Program-made: the position numbers and the translations under genes
NCBI RefSeq assembly: GCF_040054535.1
Contig: NC_090796.1
Location: 4,854,501 to 4,918,500 of the forward strand
Direction of reading: 5' to 3'
Source of the DNA: Antennarius striatus
Lineage: Eukaryota > Chordata > Actinopteri > Lophiiformes > Antennariidae
Length of the DNA: 64,000 bases
Part shown: in pieces, positions 51,873 through 64,000 of the stretch
Layout: every line of letters starts with the position of its first letter
Position numbering within the stretch: position 1 is the stretch's first letter
Notes under the pieces: generated by a model
The model's database searches: none
Told to the model about the DNA's origin: nothing
Seen by the model: the letters and a program-made list of their open reading frames with translations, nothing else

Positions 51873-53783
51873 CTTAACCCAAGGAAACAAATAAAGGAAC
51901 ACATTAAGTTAATATGATAATTACATTAAAAAAAAAAATCACATTTGAGGTTATGTTGCATCTGTGAAAGATTTATTTACTGAGACAAAATATTTTAATT
52001 GTATTTATCTAACAGATGCATGTCATAAAAATAAATGTTGCTTTTACCACCGTGATTCGGGTTAAGTTGCTAGCAGTTGTTAAGGTTGCAGAAAAACCCA
52101 AAAACAAATGGGAGGAAGAAGGTTTACTGACAATGAGTGGGCATGACAACAACATTTATGAAGGTGATGATCTAAAACATAATGTAGCTTGACACTATTG
52201 TGAGACGATAAGCACACTTTAATGTGTACATTAATAAAAAAAAAAGGAATCCAGTGTGAAACTAACTATAACTGACTAATTATTCGTGTAATTTTCCTTT
52301 CTTAATTTATTCAAAATATTTACTTTGAATTTCATTTTTTGGGGGTTCCATATATATCCATGATACCAAAGTGCAAAGCCAATACAAATAACAGTCTCAT
52401 CCATGACCCCTGTCTTACCCAAAAAGGACTGATTTGTTGCCCCTGGCCTCCCATCGTCTGAGAATATGACCAGATAGGCACTCATGTCAGTCATGGACTC
52501 CATCCAGTTACCAGAAGGAAGCGTGGTCACCACCAGGATGCCGTTATTCTCTTGATTGTTGAGGATCCACTTTGAAACCTTGCATTCAGAGCATGAACAG
52601 TTTTTACACATATTCACAGGAGTGAGAATGTGTTTTATTGATTTCAGGTCAGACACATTCATTTGTGGATCCACTGACAACTGGGTTTTTTTTAGAGTAA
52701 GATCAAAAATGTGTTACCGTTTGAGTGATATTGAAAACTTCCCATCCCTGTGTGTAAAGGGGCATCATTCTGGAGGTGATGATATTTCCTCTCCACGGTT
52801 TCACTCTACTATCCAGCACCTCATACAGATCCACCTGGACAATCACAACGTCAAGCTGTTTGTCAGGAGACATTTACAATAAAACATAATTTTCTTTTAA
52901 GAATTTGCTCACCTCATTTTAAGTCCTAATATTATTGTTCTTTGGTCGGTGATAAAATAATAAAATGAAGCTGGACTATTGCTCGTTTGTAGTTATAATG
53001 TGTCTCAAAAATATTCAGAATCAGACTAGATAATTTCACACAAAAGACATTTTACCTTATAGAAATGAGGCCCAGAAAACTTTCCGAGGTAAAACTTCTG
53101 TGTCTTTCTGAAACAACGGAACTCCGCTCTGACCATCCGCTCCTCTCTGTCGAGAGATGAGAGATTGAAGAAGTGAAACTTCTGCCCTGCTTGACCTGCA
53201 AACAAACAAAAAACATTAAACAGACATTAAAGTACAAAACGTTTTGATGAAAATATTGGGCAACGGCCTTAAAGTGATCAATTTACCGATCTACTTCTAT
53301 TGACTGAGCGGTAGCCGCGCGTAAAAGCGCCAAGTTTGAAGAACAACTAGGTGCTCTAAGTAATGAGTGTTTATTTGTGCCAAAATACCGGCTTCGATTA
53401 AAAGTACATGTTTTAGTCAATACCTCCTCACAAAGTAATTAAATTCGCAAAGAGATGACTGCTTGGTTACCTTTATCTTCGAAACTCCGGACTACGTTTC
53501 CTTCCAAAATCTCCTTCTGGCTTTTTGGGTTCAAATTGTCGTCTGACACCCCTTGAAAAAAATCCAACATGAACTGAGGCGCCTTTTTGTGAGGAGCCAC
53601 TATTGGACCTCGGGGTAAATCCCTCTGCTGGGGAACCGCGTCAAGCATCTCATGCGCCGCGTCAGTCGCACCCACGCCTGCGCGCCGTCCTCCTGCCGCT
53701 GCGTCCGGATGGATGGCGAGCGGGGAGAGGCATCTCAGCTGGAGAGCCAGGACGAGGCACAGTCGCAGAGATCTTGTTTTCAT
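51463..53783 (-). CDS. admp: Anti-dorsalizing morphogenetic protein (complete gene)
   Basis: Five coding exons, right to left: 53471-53783, 53056-53195, 52718-52855, 52419-52578, 51463-51872. They total 1161 bp, 386 aa plus stop. Phases agree (1,0,0,1). It has a signal peptide, a TGF-beta propeptide, a furin-type RIRR (266-269) and a mature BMP-like domain with the seven cysteines at 283, 312, 316, 350, 351, 383 and 385, ending CGCH. The stretch GWIISPRGYNAYHCKGSCPF and the end VVLKQYDDMVALSCGCH are distinctive of ADMP rather than BMP2/4 or BMP5-7. ADMP is a secreted ligand made on the dorsal (organizer) side that signals through BMP receptors and buffers the dorsoventral gradient with chordin. 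Two acceptors end in AAG rather than CAG (exons 4 and 5) but give the only phase-consistent joins. Confidence 0.93.
52419..52578 (-). CDS. admp: admp exon 4 (propeptide)
   Basis: 160 bp, acceptor gaatgcaag, donor gtaaga. It encodes VSKWILNNQENNGILVVTTL and AYLVIFSDDGRPG. The open frame extends upstream of the acceptor, but that extra text does not fit the family. Confidence 0.87.
52718..52855 (-). CDS. admp: admp exon 3 (propeptide)
   Basis: 138 bp, acceptor acaaacag, donor gtaaca, phase 0 at both ends. It encodes LDVVIVQVDLYEVLDS and QGWEVFNIT, typical propeptide core. Confidence 0.9.
53056..53195 (-). CDS. admp: admp exon 2 (propeptide)
   Basis: Acceptor tttgcag, donor gtaaaa, 140 bp. It encodes FHFFNLSSLDREERMVRAEF then RCFRKTQKFYLGKFSG, the standard TGF-beta propeptide 'AEFR' strand. 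Confidence 0.9.
53471..53783 (-). CDS. admp: admp exon 1 (signal peptide, propeptide)
   Basis: ATG at 53783-53781 opens MKTRSLRLCLVLALQLRCLS, a good signal peptide. An upstream in-frame ATG-like start would bury it. The exon ends GATAAAG followed by gtaacc, phase 1. Confidence 0.88.
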
Positions 53784-55406
53784 TTTAGAGATGGTGGACT
53801 GAATCCAATATCTGTGGGACAGCAGGAGATAAGGACGACCCCACCGCCGCCTGTGATGACAGGCTGCCCCTGTATTCACCTAACACCAGAAATGATTGAG
53901 CTGTGTTTGATTATAATGGGAAAAGCACAAAGGAAACACAGAAACGGCCGGAAAATGAGCTACAAAAACAATTGAATGACAAGGACGGGAGAGGTCATGC
54001 AGGGTTAGTGCGTCTATTTGACCTAGAGACATGTTAATGACATTTCCTACATATTTAAGCAAGTTATTTAAGATCTTTTAAAAAAAAACCTGATAAAAGA
54101 AAGTGAAATGTCAGCATGGAAAACTACATGTTGACTAAATCAGTTGTGGAAATGACTCACGGAATGGATGAAAAAAAATATATTGTGCAAATATTTCAAA
54201 CTAAAATATACATTTAATTTGACATAACTCTGACGTGACGCCCATGCGTAGGAAGCATGCATGATGATAACCTTTGTCTTAATTAATGGGACCAATTAGC
54301 AGGGCCAACCAAATACTGTTATGATGTTTAGTCGGTGGGGCTCCACATCATGCGTTTCTCTGTTATCAGCATGAGGCCAGTTGCAGGAGAGTAAACGAAA
54401 AAGTCAAGTCGTGACGCAAATGAAACACGTTTTCAAAAGCTGCTTGTTAATGTGCACATTTCCACCAAACGCAGCCGGTTACTGCGTCCCTTCTCCTCCC
54501 CTCACCTCAGTTCACTTCTGTTTGGACAGTGACTCAGAGTTAACACCCAAATCTATGCAGCGCATTTACCCTCCCCTGGGGTGAATCTGAGATGAACTTC
54601 AATTAATCAGGTCAAACAAAAAAGATCAAAGGATCATTCTACTGATCAATGGCCCCAGCCTCCACCTTATTGTAAATAAAACCAAGGCCATCACAATGAA
54701 ATGATGATCCTCTCATCCACAACCGTTACTCTCCTGATGACTGGCCTTTTTCTCTCTTGGAACAGCCAGACACAAAACTGTCAGATAAACAAAGAATAGA
54801 TTGAAGATATTGCAAGCAGCCAGAAACCACAGGATCAAATGGTGATTGGCTTTCTTATCAGAATTTCATGTTGCATAATGTCCATCTTCCCGGGAGAAAG
54901 GTGAGAGAAGGTCTTATCCACAATCCCCCAAATGCTAATGGAACTTCAGGATATATGTATATCTACAGTATGAGAAATAGACATGTGGTCTTTCCATTTC
55001 TTGCTAATTCAAGGAACTGAAATGCTGAGGTAACATTCAGTCAAGGTGTAATCAAGTGACTCACACATGGTGCTGCTTGTGTTCCATGTGTGTTTGTGTG
55101 GCACGTGAACATGTGTGGGACAGCTGCTGAGTGTGGGTGTCCTCAAATGTTTACCCTGACCATGTGCTGATTGCAGATAGCTGAAAGGGAAACCCTCTGA
55201 CATCAGAGGGTTTGTGCAGAGCGTTACCTCAGGGCAGGGGATGGAGTAGACGCCCCCATAACGCATACAGCAGAACTATACTGAAAGTTCCAAAATGGCG
55301 CTGGCAGTCATGGATTTTTAGAGAATGTTTGTGTCTGTGTTTCATAACTAGATTCTCCCTTGCTGAAGAAATACAGAATAAAGTGTTTAAGTTGAGGTTG
55401 TTAAAT

Positions 55407-55411
<5 letters not shown>
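53784..55411. other. admp upstream region, no gene seen
   Basis: Holds the probable admp promoter and 5' UTR on the minus strand. CpG content is raised at about 53640-53720 inside exon 1 and falls away upstream. No further exon; pinhead was looked for here and not recognised. Confidence 0.5.

Positions 55412-55466
<55 letters not shown>
55412..55466. repeat. (TA)n microsatellite, unoccupied
   Basis: 55-base TA array with no element inserted. Confidence 0.95.
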
Positions 55467-55470
<4 letters not shown>

Positions 55471-55564
55471 TTATACAAACACATGTGCTGATCTTGACCT
55501 GAATACACTCCTAGAGATCATCAACAAGGGTTTTATTTTATTATTGTTTTACATTATGGTGTAA

Positions 55565-55715
55565 ATTCTGCCCTGAGATGTGCTGGCTTCTCATTTGAAG
55601 TGTACCTCACCTCTCCCCCATGGTCACCTGGGATAGGGTCCAGCAGACCTGTGACCCTAAAGACGGACAAAAGCAAGACAATTTTGATCGTCTCACCTAA
55701 ATAGATGAATGGATG
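55565..55715 (+). mobile_element. SINE/RTE 3'-tail fragment
   Basis: tgtacctcacctctccccca..ggtcacctgggatagggtcc..cagacctgtgaccctaaag to gatgaatggatgg is the usual 3' half of the fish SINE family seen at 4535 and 30455, in plus orientation. The tRNA-like head is missing. Confidence 0.6.
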
Positions 55716-58700
55716 GTATAAACTTGTTCAGTGGATATTGTACAAATGGAGTTTATCTAAAAAAAAAATCTAAATAATGTAGGATATAAATACATATTTA
55801 TGGTGGACGATGGGCATGAACACCTCTACCAGCTGAGATGACAGTTTTGAGACTCTCGTGGTTTTAGTAAATACAATACAAATTTTATGGGCTTTTTTTG
55901 GTGTCTCTTCCGTTCTTGTCTTTGTGCATTTATGGGTGTTTGTGTTGAGGCTGCAGCTCCACACATCTGATCTGAATCTACCCATCATGCCGCAGTGCAT
56001 GAAAACTGGATGTCTTACAAGCCATTACCAGATTAATTTGATTCATATGTTTTCTTGGTGATATTTTTTTGTCCTTATCCTATGTCCAAATCTAAAAGCC
56101 TCAACAAACTCAGATGGTGGATGCAAGACATATTCTTGTAGGACTATTTGACCCATGACGGAGGGATATGCTCAACTGGGTGTGATTCGAGTTTTATGTT
56201 TGACAGAAGAAGAGAAGAGTGATCTCTTCACTGTGACCTTGAAACCCACATCCTCGGTTTCTTTCTTTTTTATTATTTAAGCATATCTTAATGTGGAGTG
56301 AAGTAAATTCAAGGAAAATATAGAAATCACTGTTCAGGTAGTAAAATAATCTAGAAGGAATATGCACTAGCATACATGGTATCACCGTGTCTCACGTTGT
56401 GTTGCATCAAAAGCTCGGCTAGCATCAGTTCGCTATCGTTTAGCTGGAGCTCTCCACTTTAGCAGTGTGGCGTAAGCTCCATAGAACACGGTAGCTATTT
56501 ATTCTTTTCATATGTTTGGTATGAAGTCTAATATTATTGTTTTATCATAATTAAACGTCAATTTCAAATTTTCAAGAATGATTTTGATGGTGTTTTAACA
56601 TATAAAGGCTAATGGAGCTGGAGGTCGCCATGGTTTAATGTCTCTTTATGTATGTAGTGCTCTCAACTAAACAGCAGGCAGCACTATCGGCTTGTTGAAA
56701 ACGGGAGCCGTGGTATTATTTCAGGATACAGAAAGCAAAATACTGTACCTGTATATCAACTTAGGCGCAGGCACGACATATTTTTGGAATTATATGACTT
56801 TTATATGACTTTATATTAAAAAAATAAATGAATCAAGCTTCTGTTGTTTAAATTTTTAGAGTACGGCACACTGTGAATATGATATATGGGTTTATATGTG
56901 GAAGGACACTGCAGTTATGTGATACAATGACTAAAATATGATGCATGTATGGAAAATCCATCATGTAACTTATTTTGTATGTACATAGTCACATATCCAT
57001 TGTGTAGTTAAATCATTGTCATGCAAATCTATTAATCTTGAATTAATCTGTAGCTGCTGAAATGTTTCACAGACTGGCTTATTTTCAATATCCGTAGCAC
57101 ATAAAAGAAAATGTTGAACTTGTATTATGTTTTTGCCCTAGATGGTAGCACAGCATGCCATCTTTGTGCTACACAATTGACAGCACATTCTCTCCAGTGC
57201 TGTTGTCTTCTCTTTTACCTAAGGCTGTTTGGCTACACATCTGACATTGTGCCTATGTGTTAATGACTTCACCTTGTGTTAAATTCTGAGGCAATTAGAG
57301 ACACATGGAAGGCATTTGCTGCAAGTGCTGGCCACCGCTACAACTCCATTTGAATGAATAATGAAGAGCAACACAGTCATAGGAAAAGTGGAAACATATG
57401 ACATGAGTGTCAAAATGAGCCCCAATGTCATGTGATTGTTTTAAAAAATGCATCTCTATTGCCTCTGATGACAAATAAAGAATGTCAGCAATTATTTTCA
57501 TCATTTTTAATAACCGTTTTATGTCCTTATAGTGTTTTTAACAAATAGTTGGCAAACAATGAGGAATGCAGCATTTGTCTCATGTCATCTCATTACATAG
57601 GTCTTAATATCTTTTTATGCTTAATATTATCAGTGTTTGAATGACTACATACACATTTCGGATAAATTATTTGTTTTGTTGCTGCACACTTTCATGGGTA
57701 TCTAGATTTGACTCTGCATCAGTTTTACATATATCTCCACCCACTGGCAGTACCAAAACTGACATGATTAAGACTCACAAAAATTAATGGACCACAGAAT
57801 CTTTGATGAAATCAAGAAAATGGCTTCAGAAGTTTAATGGAAGTGGTTAAAAATTGCTGGATCCGCCTGTTTTTCTGGATCCACTTCAGCATTACTTGGG
57901 TTCACCCTCTCCATATGCCAACCCTTCTACTGAAATAGGAGTGGTTCCTCAATGAAGAAGACAGTTACTAACAAATGAAAAAAGTAGTAATCACAGTGAA
58001 AAGATCACCTCATCAGGGTTAGCTAAAGATGCATAAACATGAAAAAATGTATCTCAATTTAAAGGAATTATTTTATCCTTCTAGTTTTGATATGTTATCC
58101 CTTTCTGGTTTGTGCTACGCTGCCTCTGTGCTACATCAGTTATGATTGAGACTACATTTTCACTGGTTATTCAGAGATCAGCGAATCTTCTCCCACATGA
58201 AGATAAGCTTTTCCACATGGAGACTTGATTTACTTTGATATTCCTGGGGACAAAAAAAATGCTCCTCTTATTTAGATGTTTTTCTATTTATTGAGGGGGT
58301 ATAGAGAGTGCAGCACAATTACAAAAGAGCCTCAATTAAAATTAATTTAGGGAGGGGGGGAGAACTGTTTTTCTTTATAAAACTTGTCCAGGAACAACAG
58401 GTCATTACAATCATCATCATATGTTTTTATGCTTGTATTCCAAACTGGCCAAAGAAGGAATGCCAGCATCAGGAGATGTGATCAGTCTGACATCTGTGCT
58501 GTAATTCTGCTGAAGAGCAGTGACGTCTGCTGCGGTGGTTCAGGAGGTCTCTACCGTATCAGGAGCATCTCAGGAACCTGATAAGATAGACGGGGGGAAA
58601 AAAAGGTGTTATATCCAGGTACGCAAGGGGATGAAAATTAGATCACAACCTTGACCTTTAAAAACTAGGTCAATGTCAAATTTTTACTTTTATACCTTTT

Positions 58701-58967
58701 TAGGCACAGATCTCTGAAACCTGATGAGATATAGCCACAAAACAAAAAACAACATTTTTAGGAAACCAGAGGCAGAAAAATGTGATGATGTTGTGGGACT
58801 CTCTGACTGCCTTGTTAATGTTGTTGCTATTATGTTTGTTTATTTTCTTTCTGGTATGAGCAAACATATAATGAAATCAACAGGCATGAACACAACAGCA
58901 TATAATGACTTCCAAGCAAGACATGCTTTCACCTGTGTCTGTTAGCTGATTGATGCAAAACATTAAT
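55716..58967. other. Intergenic, no gene seen
   Basis: AT-rich without recognisable exons. About 57280-57500 has even composition and no repeats and is a candidate conserved non-coding block. This is only an impression from composition. Confidence 0.5.
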
Positions 58968-59512
<545 letters not shown>

Positions 59513-61810
59513 AAACTGATTTCCATTTTATTTGTGGTAAGCTGCATCAAAGGGCTAAGCAAGAAGAATTTATAGCACTTACAGTGCAAAGCTGAATCTT
59601 CACAGATTCACAGTGATTTCCTCTTTCAATGAAGTTCTGTCATTTGTTTAGTTTGTCTGATTTTAAGCAGAATTACTTAAATACTATTGGAAGAATTTAC
59701 ATCAAAGATGGACCAGAACATGTTCCAGAGATGATCAACTCATGGGGATGATCAGGATATGTTTTTTGTAAGTGATTGTTTAATGTCATGAAATAAAGCA
59801 GTTTGTGTCACTTTGTTTTATAACTTTGATACTATGCAAAATAGAATAGAAACAATTGGAAAAAAACTTCCATAAAAACACATTTACAGCCTTAGTGGTG
59901 TTTCGTCCTCTCATGTTTTCATTTTCAAAAAATTGGATGAGGCTTAAGTTTCAGTTGTGTGAATATTTTGACATTCTGAATTCTATGATCTGTAGTAGTT
60001 TTGCTTGAAGATTTACAAATTATAGAAGAATGAACCATTGGTGTTGGTTGAGTTATGCCATCACCAAGTTCTCATCCAAGAAGAACTCTATCATTAGATT
60101 TAACCAGATTCTAGAATTCAGAATTGGAAGCTGTACTAAAAAAAAAGACAAAACATTCAGGAGTTACTTGTTGACCTGATGCGTCTTGAGCATTATTATT
60201 CACATGATTTACATGGATAGAGACACATTTGTTTGATGTGGACACATTTTTTTCATTTTCTCGCATGTGTTGTCCCAAACAACAGATATGTCAGTTCACT
60301 GTCTGCCCCTTAGTCCTACATACACCTTCTCCATCTCACCTCCCACTTTGTAGCTTACCATCACAGACCAATCCAGACATAAGTTTTTCATAAATTGTTG
60401 TGTCATAAAACTGTCAAAAATCGTTTCAAGACAAATCATAGTAAGGCAAGCTGCAAATAAGGGTGTTCAGGAAAAAGGCAACCTGCTGAAGCACCAACAG
60501 GAGGAAAGACAGACGTGGATAGGGAATGACAGGAAGGATAGACTGACACAAGGAGAAAAGACAGACACTCAGATATAAAATAAAATGGCCAGGTTTCTGT
60601 AAGCCTCCATCACCATACCTGAGACGGGAGTATTAAATTAATGCTCACTGGAGCCATTAGAATGACTAAAGGATATCCTCCATTGGAGCTAATGAGGGCT
60701 TGAGCGTATGTGCTGGTCAGATGGAGACTACAGGACTTCCTGTTTCATTTTTCCATGTATGAAGAGCTGGTTTACATTAAAAAATGTCATTTGCTTGTTG
60801 GAAGAACTATTAAAGTTTTGGCTATGTGTAAAAGTGCAGTTTTAGTGCAAGCAAGTTTGGCTACATGCACATATTGTTTACCAATGTCTGTCTTATGTAC
60901 ACAGACTATCCTCTGAACCTAAGAAAAAAAAAAAGGGATTTTTTTTTTTTTAATTCCAACAAAGCACTAAAGTTTCAATGGTAGTCAACTTGTGGCTAAA
61001 AACTTTTGTTGATATGGAAGTCTGTTGATTTAACCTGATGCCATGAATAATAACCAAAATTCTTTGGATAAACAGCATCCTTTAAATCTGAGAAAAAGCT
61101 TTTGATTGGAGAATTATGATTTCACCTATATACGTACTAAATATGCACAACGTCTACATGAGACAATTATTATTATTTATTTTTTTTGTCGCTGTTGCAA
61201 ATCTGGTTAGTGCTGCAGCACCTATCTGGGGTCTATAGATGTAAATGGCAGCTAATCAGTTACGAAATAATCAATTCCATTATGTGCCAATTGCCAAAGC
61301 TAAAAGGTGATTCCCCTCACACAATAAAAGGAGTAAAAATAGTGCTAAACAGCTTGTGCTACACAGCTATCTTGACTCATGATAAACTTAAAACATGTCT
61401 GCCAACAACGCAAAACAATATGATTGATTTCCCCTTAATGTTTTTCATTCAAGTCAATTCAGCTTTACTCTCATTCTGCCATACATTTGTTCTACAAAGC
61501 ACTATGAGAATGATTCCCAGAGATCATGGGGCCCAGAGCAGAATAAATATGAATGTAAATATGAATCTCTTTGAATCATCTAAGACAAAAAAACCTCACA
61601 TAAAAAAGAAATTTATAACACACAATAGTGCAATTCAAACATGATTACTCACAGTGAGGAAATTATAAAATTGTATCTTAGCTAATCAAATCGCATCTCA
61701 TCTCATCTAAACTCGTCTCATTTCACCTCATTATATATTTGTAGAATACTGTAATCTCATGTCATCTCATTTTATCTTAACTTAGCTGATCTGATCTTAT
61801 CTCATCTCAT
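59513..61810. other. Intergenic, no gene seen
   Basis: No exon recognised. A candidate conserved block at about 60600-60720 (composition only). A degenerate tctcat/tctcatct simple repeat lies at about 61680-61810. The 152-codon frame at 61186-61644 is AT-rich and shows no domain. Confidence 0.5.
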
Positions 61811-62229
61811 GGGGCGGCAGTGGCTCAGCGGTAGAGCAAAACGTCTTAAGACCAGTCATAGTCCAGCCATCGGTGGTTCGAATCCCACTCCCACGGACAT
61901 CTTCGGAGTGTGAGCTGACAGTGTGGGGTTCAGCTCACCTCCCAGCCACTGTCGAGGCGCCCCTGAGCAATGCGCCGTCCCCCCAACAAGATACTCATTG
62001 GGGCGCACCCCGAAGTTGCAACCCATCACTCTGCCTCCCCCAGTAATGTGTGATTATTAATCATGTGTGATTGCATTGCATTGATTGCCCCTAGTGTGTT
62101 TACAGGGGCCTATATACAGTGTTTGGGTGTGCTTTGCTACTAACACATATATACTGTATATGCATGTAAACACGAGTGTAAAGATAATTTCCCCGTTTGT
62201 GTGGACAATAAAGTGTGCTTTAATCTTTA
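61811..62229 (+). mobile_element. tRNA-derived SINE (second family), copy B
   Basis: Same family as the 58968 copy: ggggcggcagtggctcagcg, B box ggttcgaatcc, body cacctcccagccactgtcga, tail ataatttcccc..ggacaataaagt. It is flanked by atctcatctc on both sides (61799-61808 and 62230-62239). That motif also recurs in the left-hand simple repeat, so the duplication is ambiguous. Confidence 0.78.
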
Positions 62230-62239
62230 ATCTCATCTC

Positions 62240-64000
62240 TTATTTATTTTTAAAATATTTACCTGTAAATGTAATAGTAAAGGCTTTTTTCAAGTGAGTA
62301 TTTCCGTTTTGAAGGGATCATATGTTATGGAATACAAAATGAAAATGACTTAAGAAAACCAGGATAGCTGTTTCTCATCTTTCCAGCATTTATGCTAGGC
62401 TACACTTGGTTGTAGCACAGAATATAGAATACAGAAATATATCCAAAATCAAGGCCTGATGTAATTCATAAAATCTCAAGTAAAAAGATACACATGGTGA
62501 AAGGTGACAGTGAACGTGTCTCACATTTATTTCAAAGAATCAACAGTTCTTAGTTGTTGGTGTTCTTTAGCTCTGAAGTAAATCATTCATCTCATTCAGA
62601 TTCCAGTTCTAATGTGGAGAAACAAAGAGTATTGAGCTCTACAGGCAGTGGGATTGCATGTGGGCCATTTATAATTTTTTTTTTCTTCTTTCTACACCCC
62701 ATTTCCCCTCCTATCCGGCACAGCGACCTCACCTTTCTGTCATTAAGTCAGCCAGACGCTACTTCATCTTGCAAATTGTTGCAGTGTAGATGATATTCTT
62801 GATTGCTAAAACACAGTAATTCCCCTGCATTTGTCCATTTGCAGTAGAAAGTTGTTCATAATATCCACTTGTTCCCTATTACACTAATTGTTAGCTGTAT
62901 GAGCCACCTGAACAGCTGTGGGTGTAAGATTTTGTTTAGATTTATTTTTGGTTTTTTTAGTTTTTTGATCACTTCATTTTCCTTTCCGTAGCTAACATCT
63001 GATTGGTGTGTGATTTTAACAGCATTATTCCCACTTTAACCAAGTGAAACTACACTTGATCCATTCATCAGGTGTCGCTCACCTTAACTACTCCTTTTCC
63101 TCTGTTTGCTAGCTTTAAATGTAATACTTCCTGTTTGTTCCAGAAGATTTTCCTTAGAAAACAAAGTAGGGATTTTGACAGCAACAAATAGTTGGGTGCC
63201 AATGTGTTCAGCCTTTTTAGTGCCAAAGATGGAAGAATGGAGGCCAACAATGAGTAAATGGTTGGAAGAACATTAAGACTGAGGGGGTATCTTAAAGGCA
63301 GATGGCACTGGTTAAAGTCTGGCTGGACAATGAGATCAAAACATCGATTAAACCATTTATTTCAACCAATCATAACAGCAACATGTTTATGCCTGTAGCC
63401 AAAGAAGAATCAATCACTTATGTGGAATTGTGCAGAAATTTTGTCCAACATGATGAACAAAATGTTGGGAAACATTTTGTATCCATGATATTCCAGCGGA
63501 AATTTTGTTTGAATTAATAAAGGAGAATTCTGTCATGCAGTGAATTACTGGCAATTTTTATGGATAAAAGAGCAGCCAAGTTCGAAATTTCCTAACAGTT
63601 AATTCAAAATACAATTTAAAATCAGTAAATGAATTACAGCTTGACAAATGAAGTCAATCAGAGAAAAATATATTGCAGTTACAATCATACAAAATAGGAG
63701 AGGGCATAGCGTAAGAACTTCCAGAATAGAAATGACTAAGTTTCTTTTTAGTGTTATCATATTTCATCCACTCAACCTGTTTATTTGCTTGCATAGTTTG
63801 TGACAAATGAAAATAAAAAGTAATTAACTTTAAATCAATAATTTAACATAAAAAACAACATGTGGCCTTAATACGTGTTTATTTTCCTAAGGATGACTTG
63901 GTTTGATGTCATGATCGTCACTTGTAATCACTTGGAGAAAAAATGATTATCATTGATTGTCCAAAAAATGTGTTAGCAGGCAGATTATTCACAAAATGAG
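62240..64000. other. Intergenic, no gene seen
   Basis: AT-rich to the right edge, no exon or repeat recognised. Short frames (62554-62793, 63068-63250, 63302-63517) have no recognisable domains. Confidence 0.5.

Noticed and set aside
53439..53879. Longer admp N-terminus starting upstream of 53783
   Set aside because: It would place about 30 polar residues before the signal peptide. The internal Met gives a normal secretory start.
61186..61644. 152-codon plus frame
   Set aside because: Starts at a non-ATG-like position in a T-rich run, AT-rich codon use, no motif.

Overview
The window reads as a piece of a ray-finned (probably percomorph teleost) fish chromosome. The sequence is AT-rich, dense in (TA)n, (CA)n, (GATA)n and (ATT)n microsatellites, and carries fish-type repeats: R4/Dong, L2 and Rex3/RTE LINEs, tRNA-derived SINEs, PIF/Harbinger and Tigger DNA elements and a solo LTR. 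The genes are spliced with GT-AG introns. No bacterial-style operons, CRISPR arrays or ordinary tRNA/rRNA genes were seen.

Three protein-coding genes could be resolved exon by exon. (1) vstm4, minus strand, 29116 down to 11460: eight coding exons, all phases consistent, 323 aa, a V-set immunoglobulin membrane protein. Its introns hold a second R4/Dong LINE (15.4-18.3 kb), a truncated L2 LINE (18.8-21.1 kb) and a decayed Rex3-like RTE (21.2-22.2 kb). (2) cefip (C10orf71-like), plus strand, 43075-49299: one uninterrupted 2074-codon reading frame for a large, mostly disordered muscle-type protein. (3) admp (anti-dorsalizing morphogenetic protein, BMP family), minus strand, 53783 down to 51463: five coding exons, 386 aa, with a furin site and seven mature-domain cysteines. 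The vstm4(-)/C10orf71(+) arrangement matches what I recall of human 10q11, which supports the calls. cefip and admp converge tail to tail, 2.2 kb apart.

Layout: 0-11.4 kb is intergenic (possible LTR end at the left edge, R4/Dong copy 1 at 0.74-3.9 kb, LINE/SINE tails, a solo LTR with a 5-bp target duplication at 7.7-8.2 kb, a Tigger-like MITE at 10.3 kb). 11.46-29.1 kb is vstm4. 29.1-30.4 kb is the vstm4 upstream region with a CT-rich tract and two long (CA)n arrays. 30.45-34.87 kb is a three-layer nest: a SINE interrupted by a PIF/Harbinger element, itself interrupted by a second Harbinger element. 35.9-36.1 kb is a foldback element with a 13-bp target duplication. 36.6-43 kb has no recognisable gene. 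43-53.8 kb holds cefip and admp. 53.8-64 kb has no recognisable coding exon, only SINE copies and microsatellites.

The most notable non-genic pattern is that both R4/Dong LINE copies sit precisely between (TA)n arrays, as expected from target-specific integration into TA microsatellites by a restriction-like endonuclease. I found no wholly new system. The best leads are this TA-targeting LINE pair, the nested Harbinger complex, the foldback element with its retroposon-like target duplication, and the admp/cefip arrangement without a visible pinhead neighbour.
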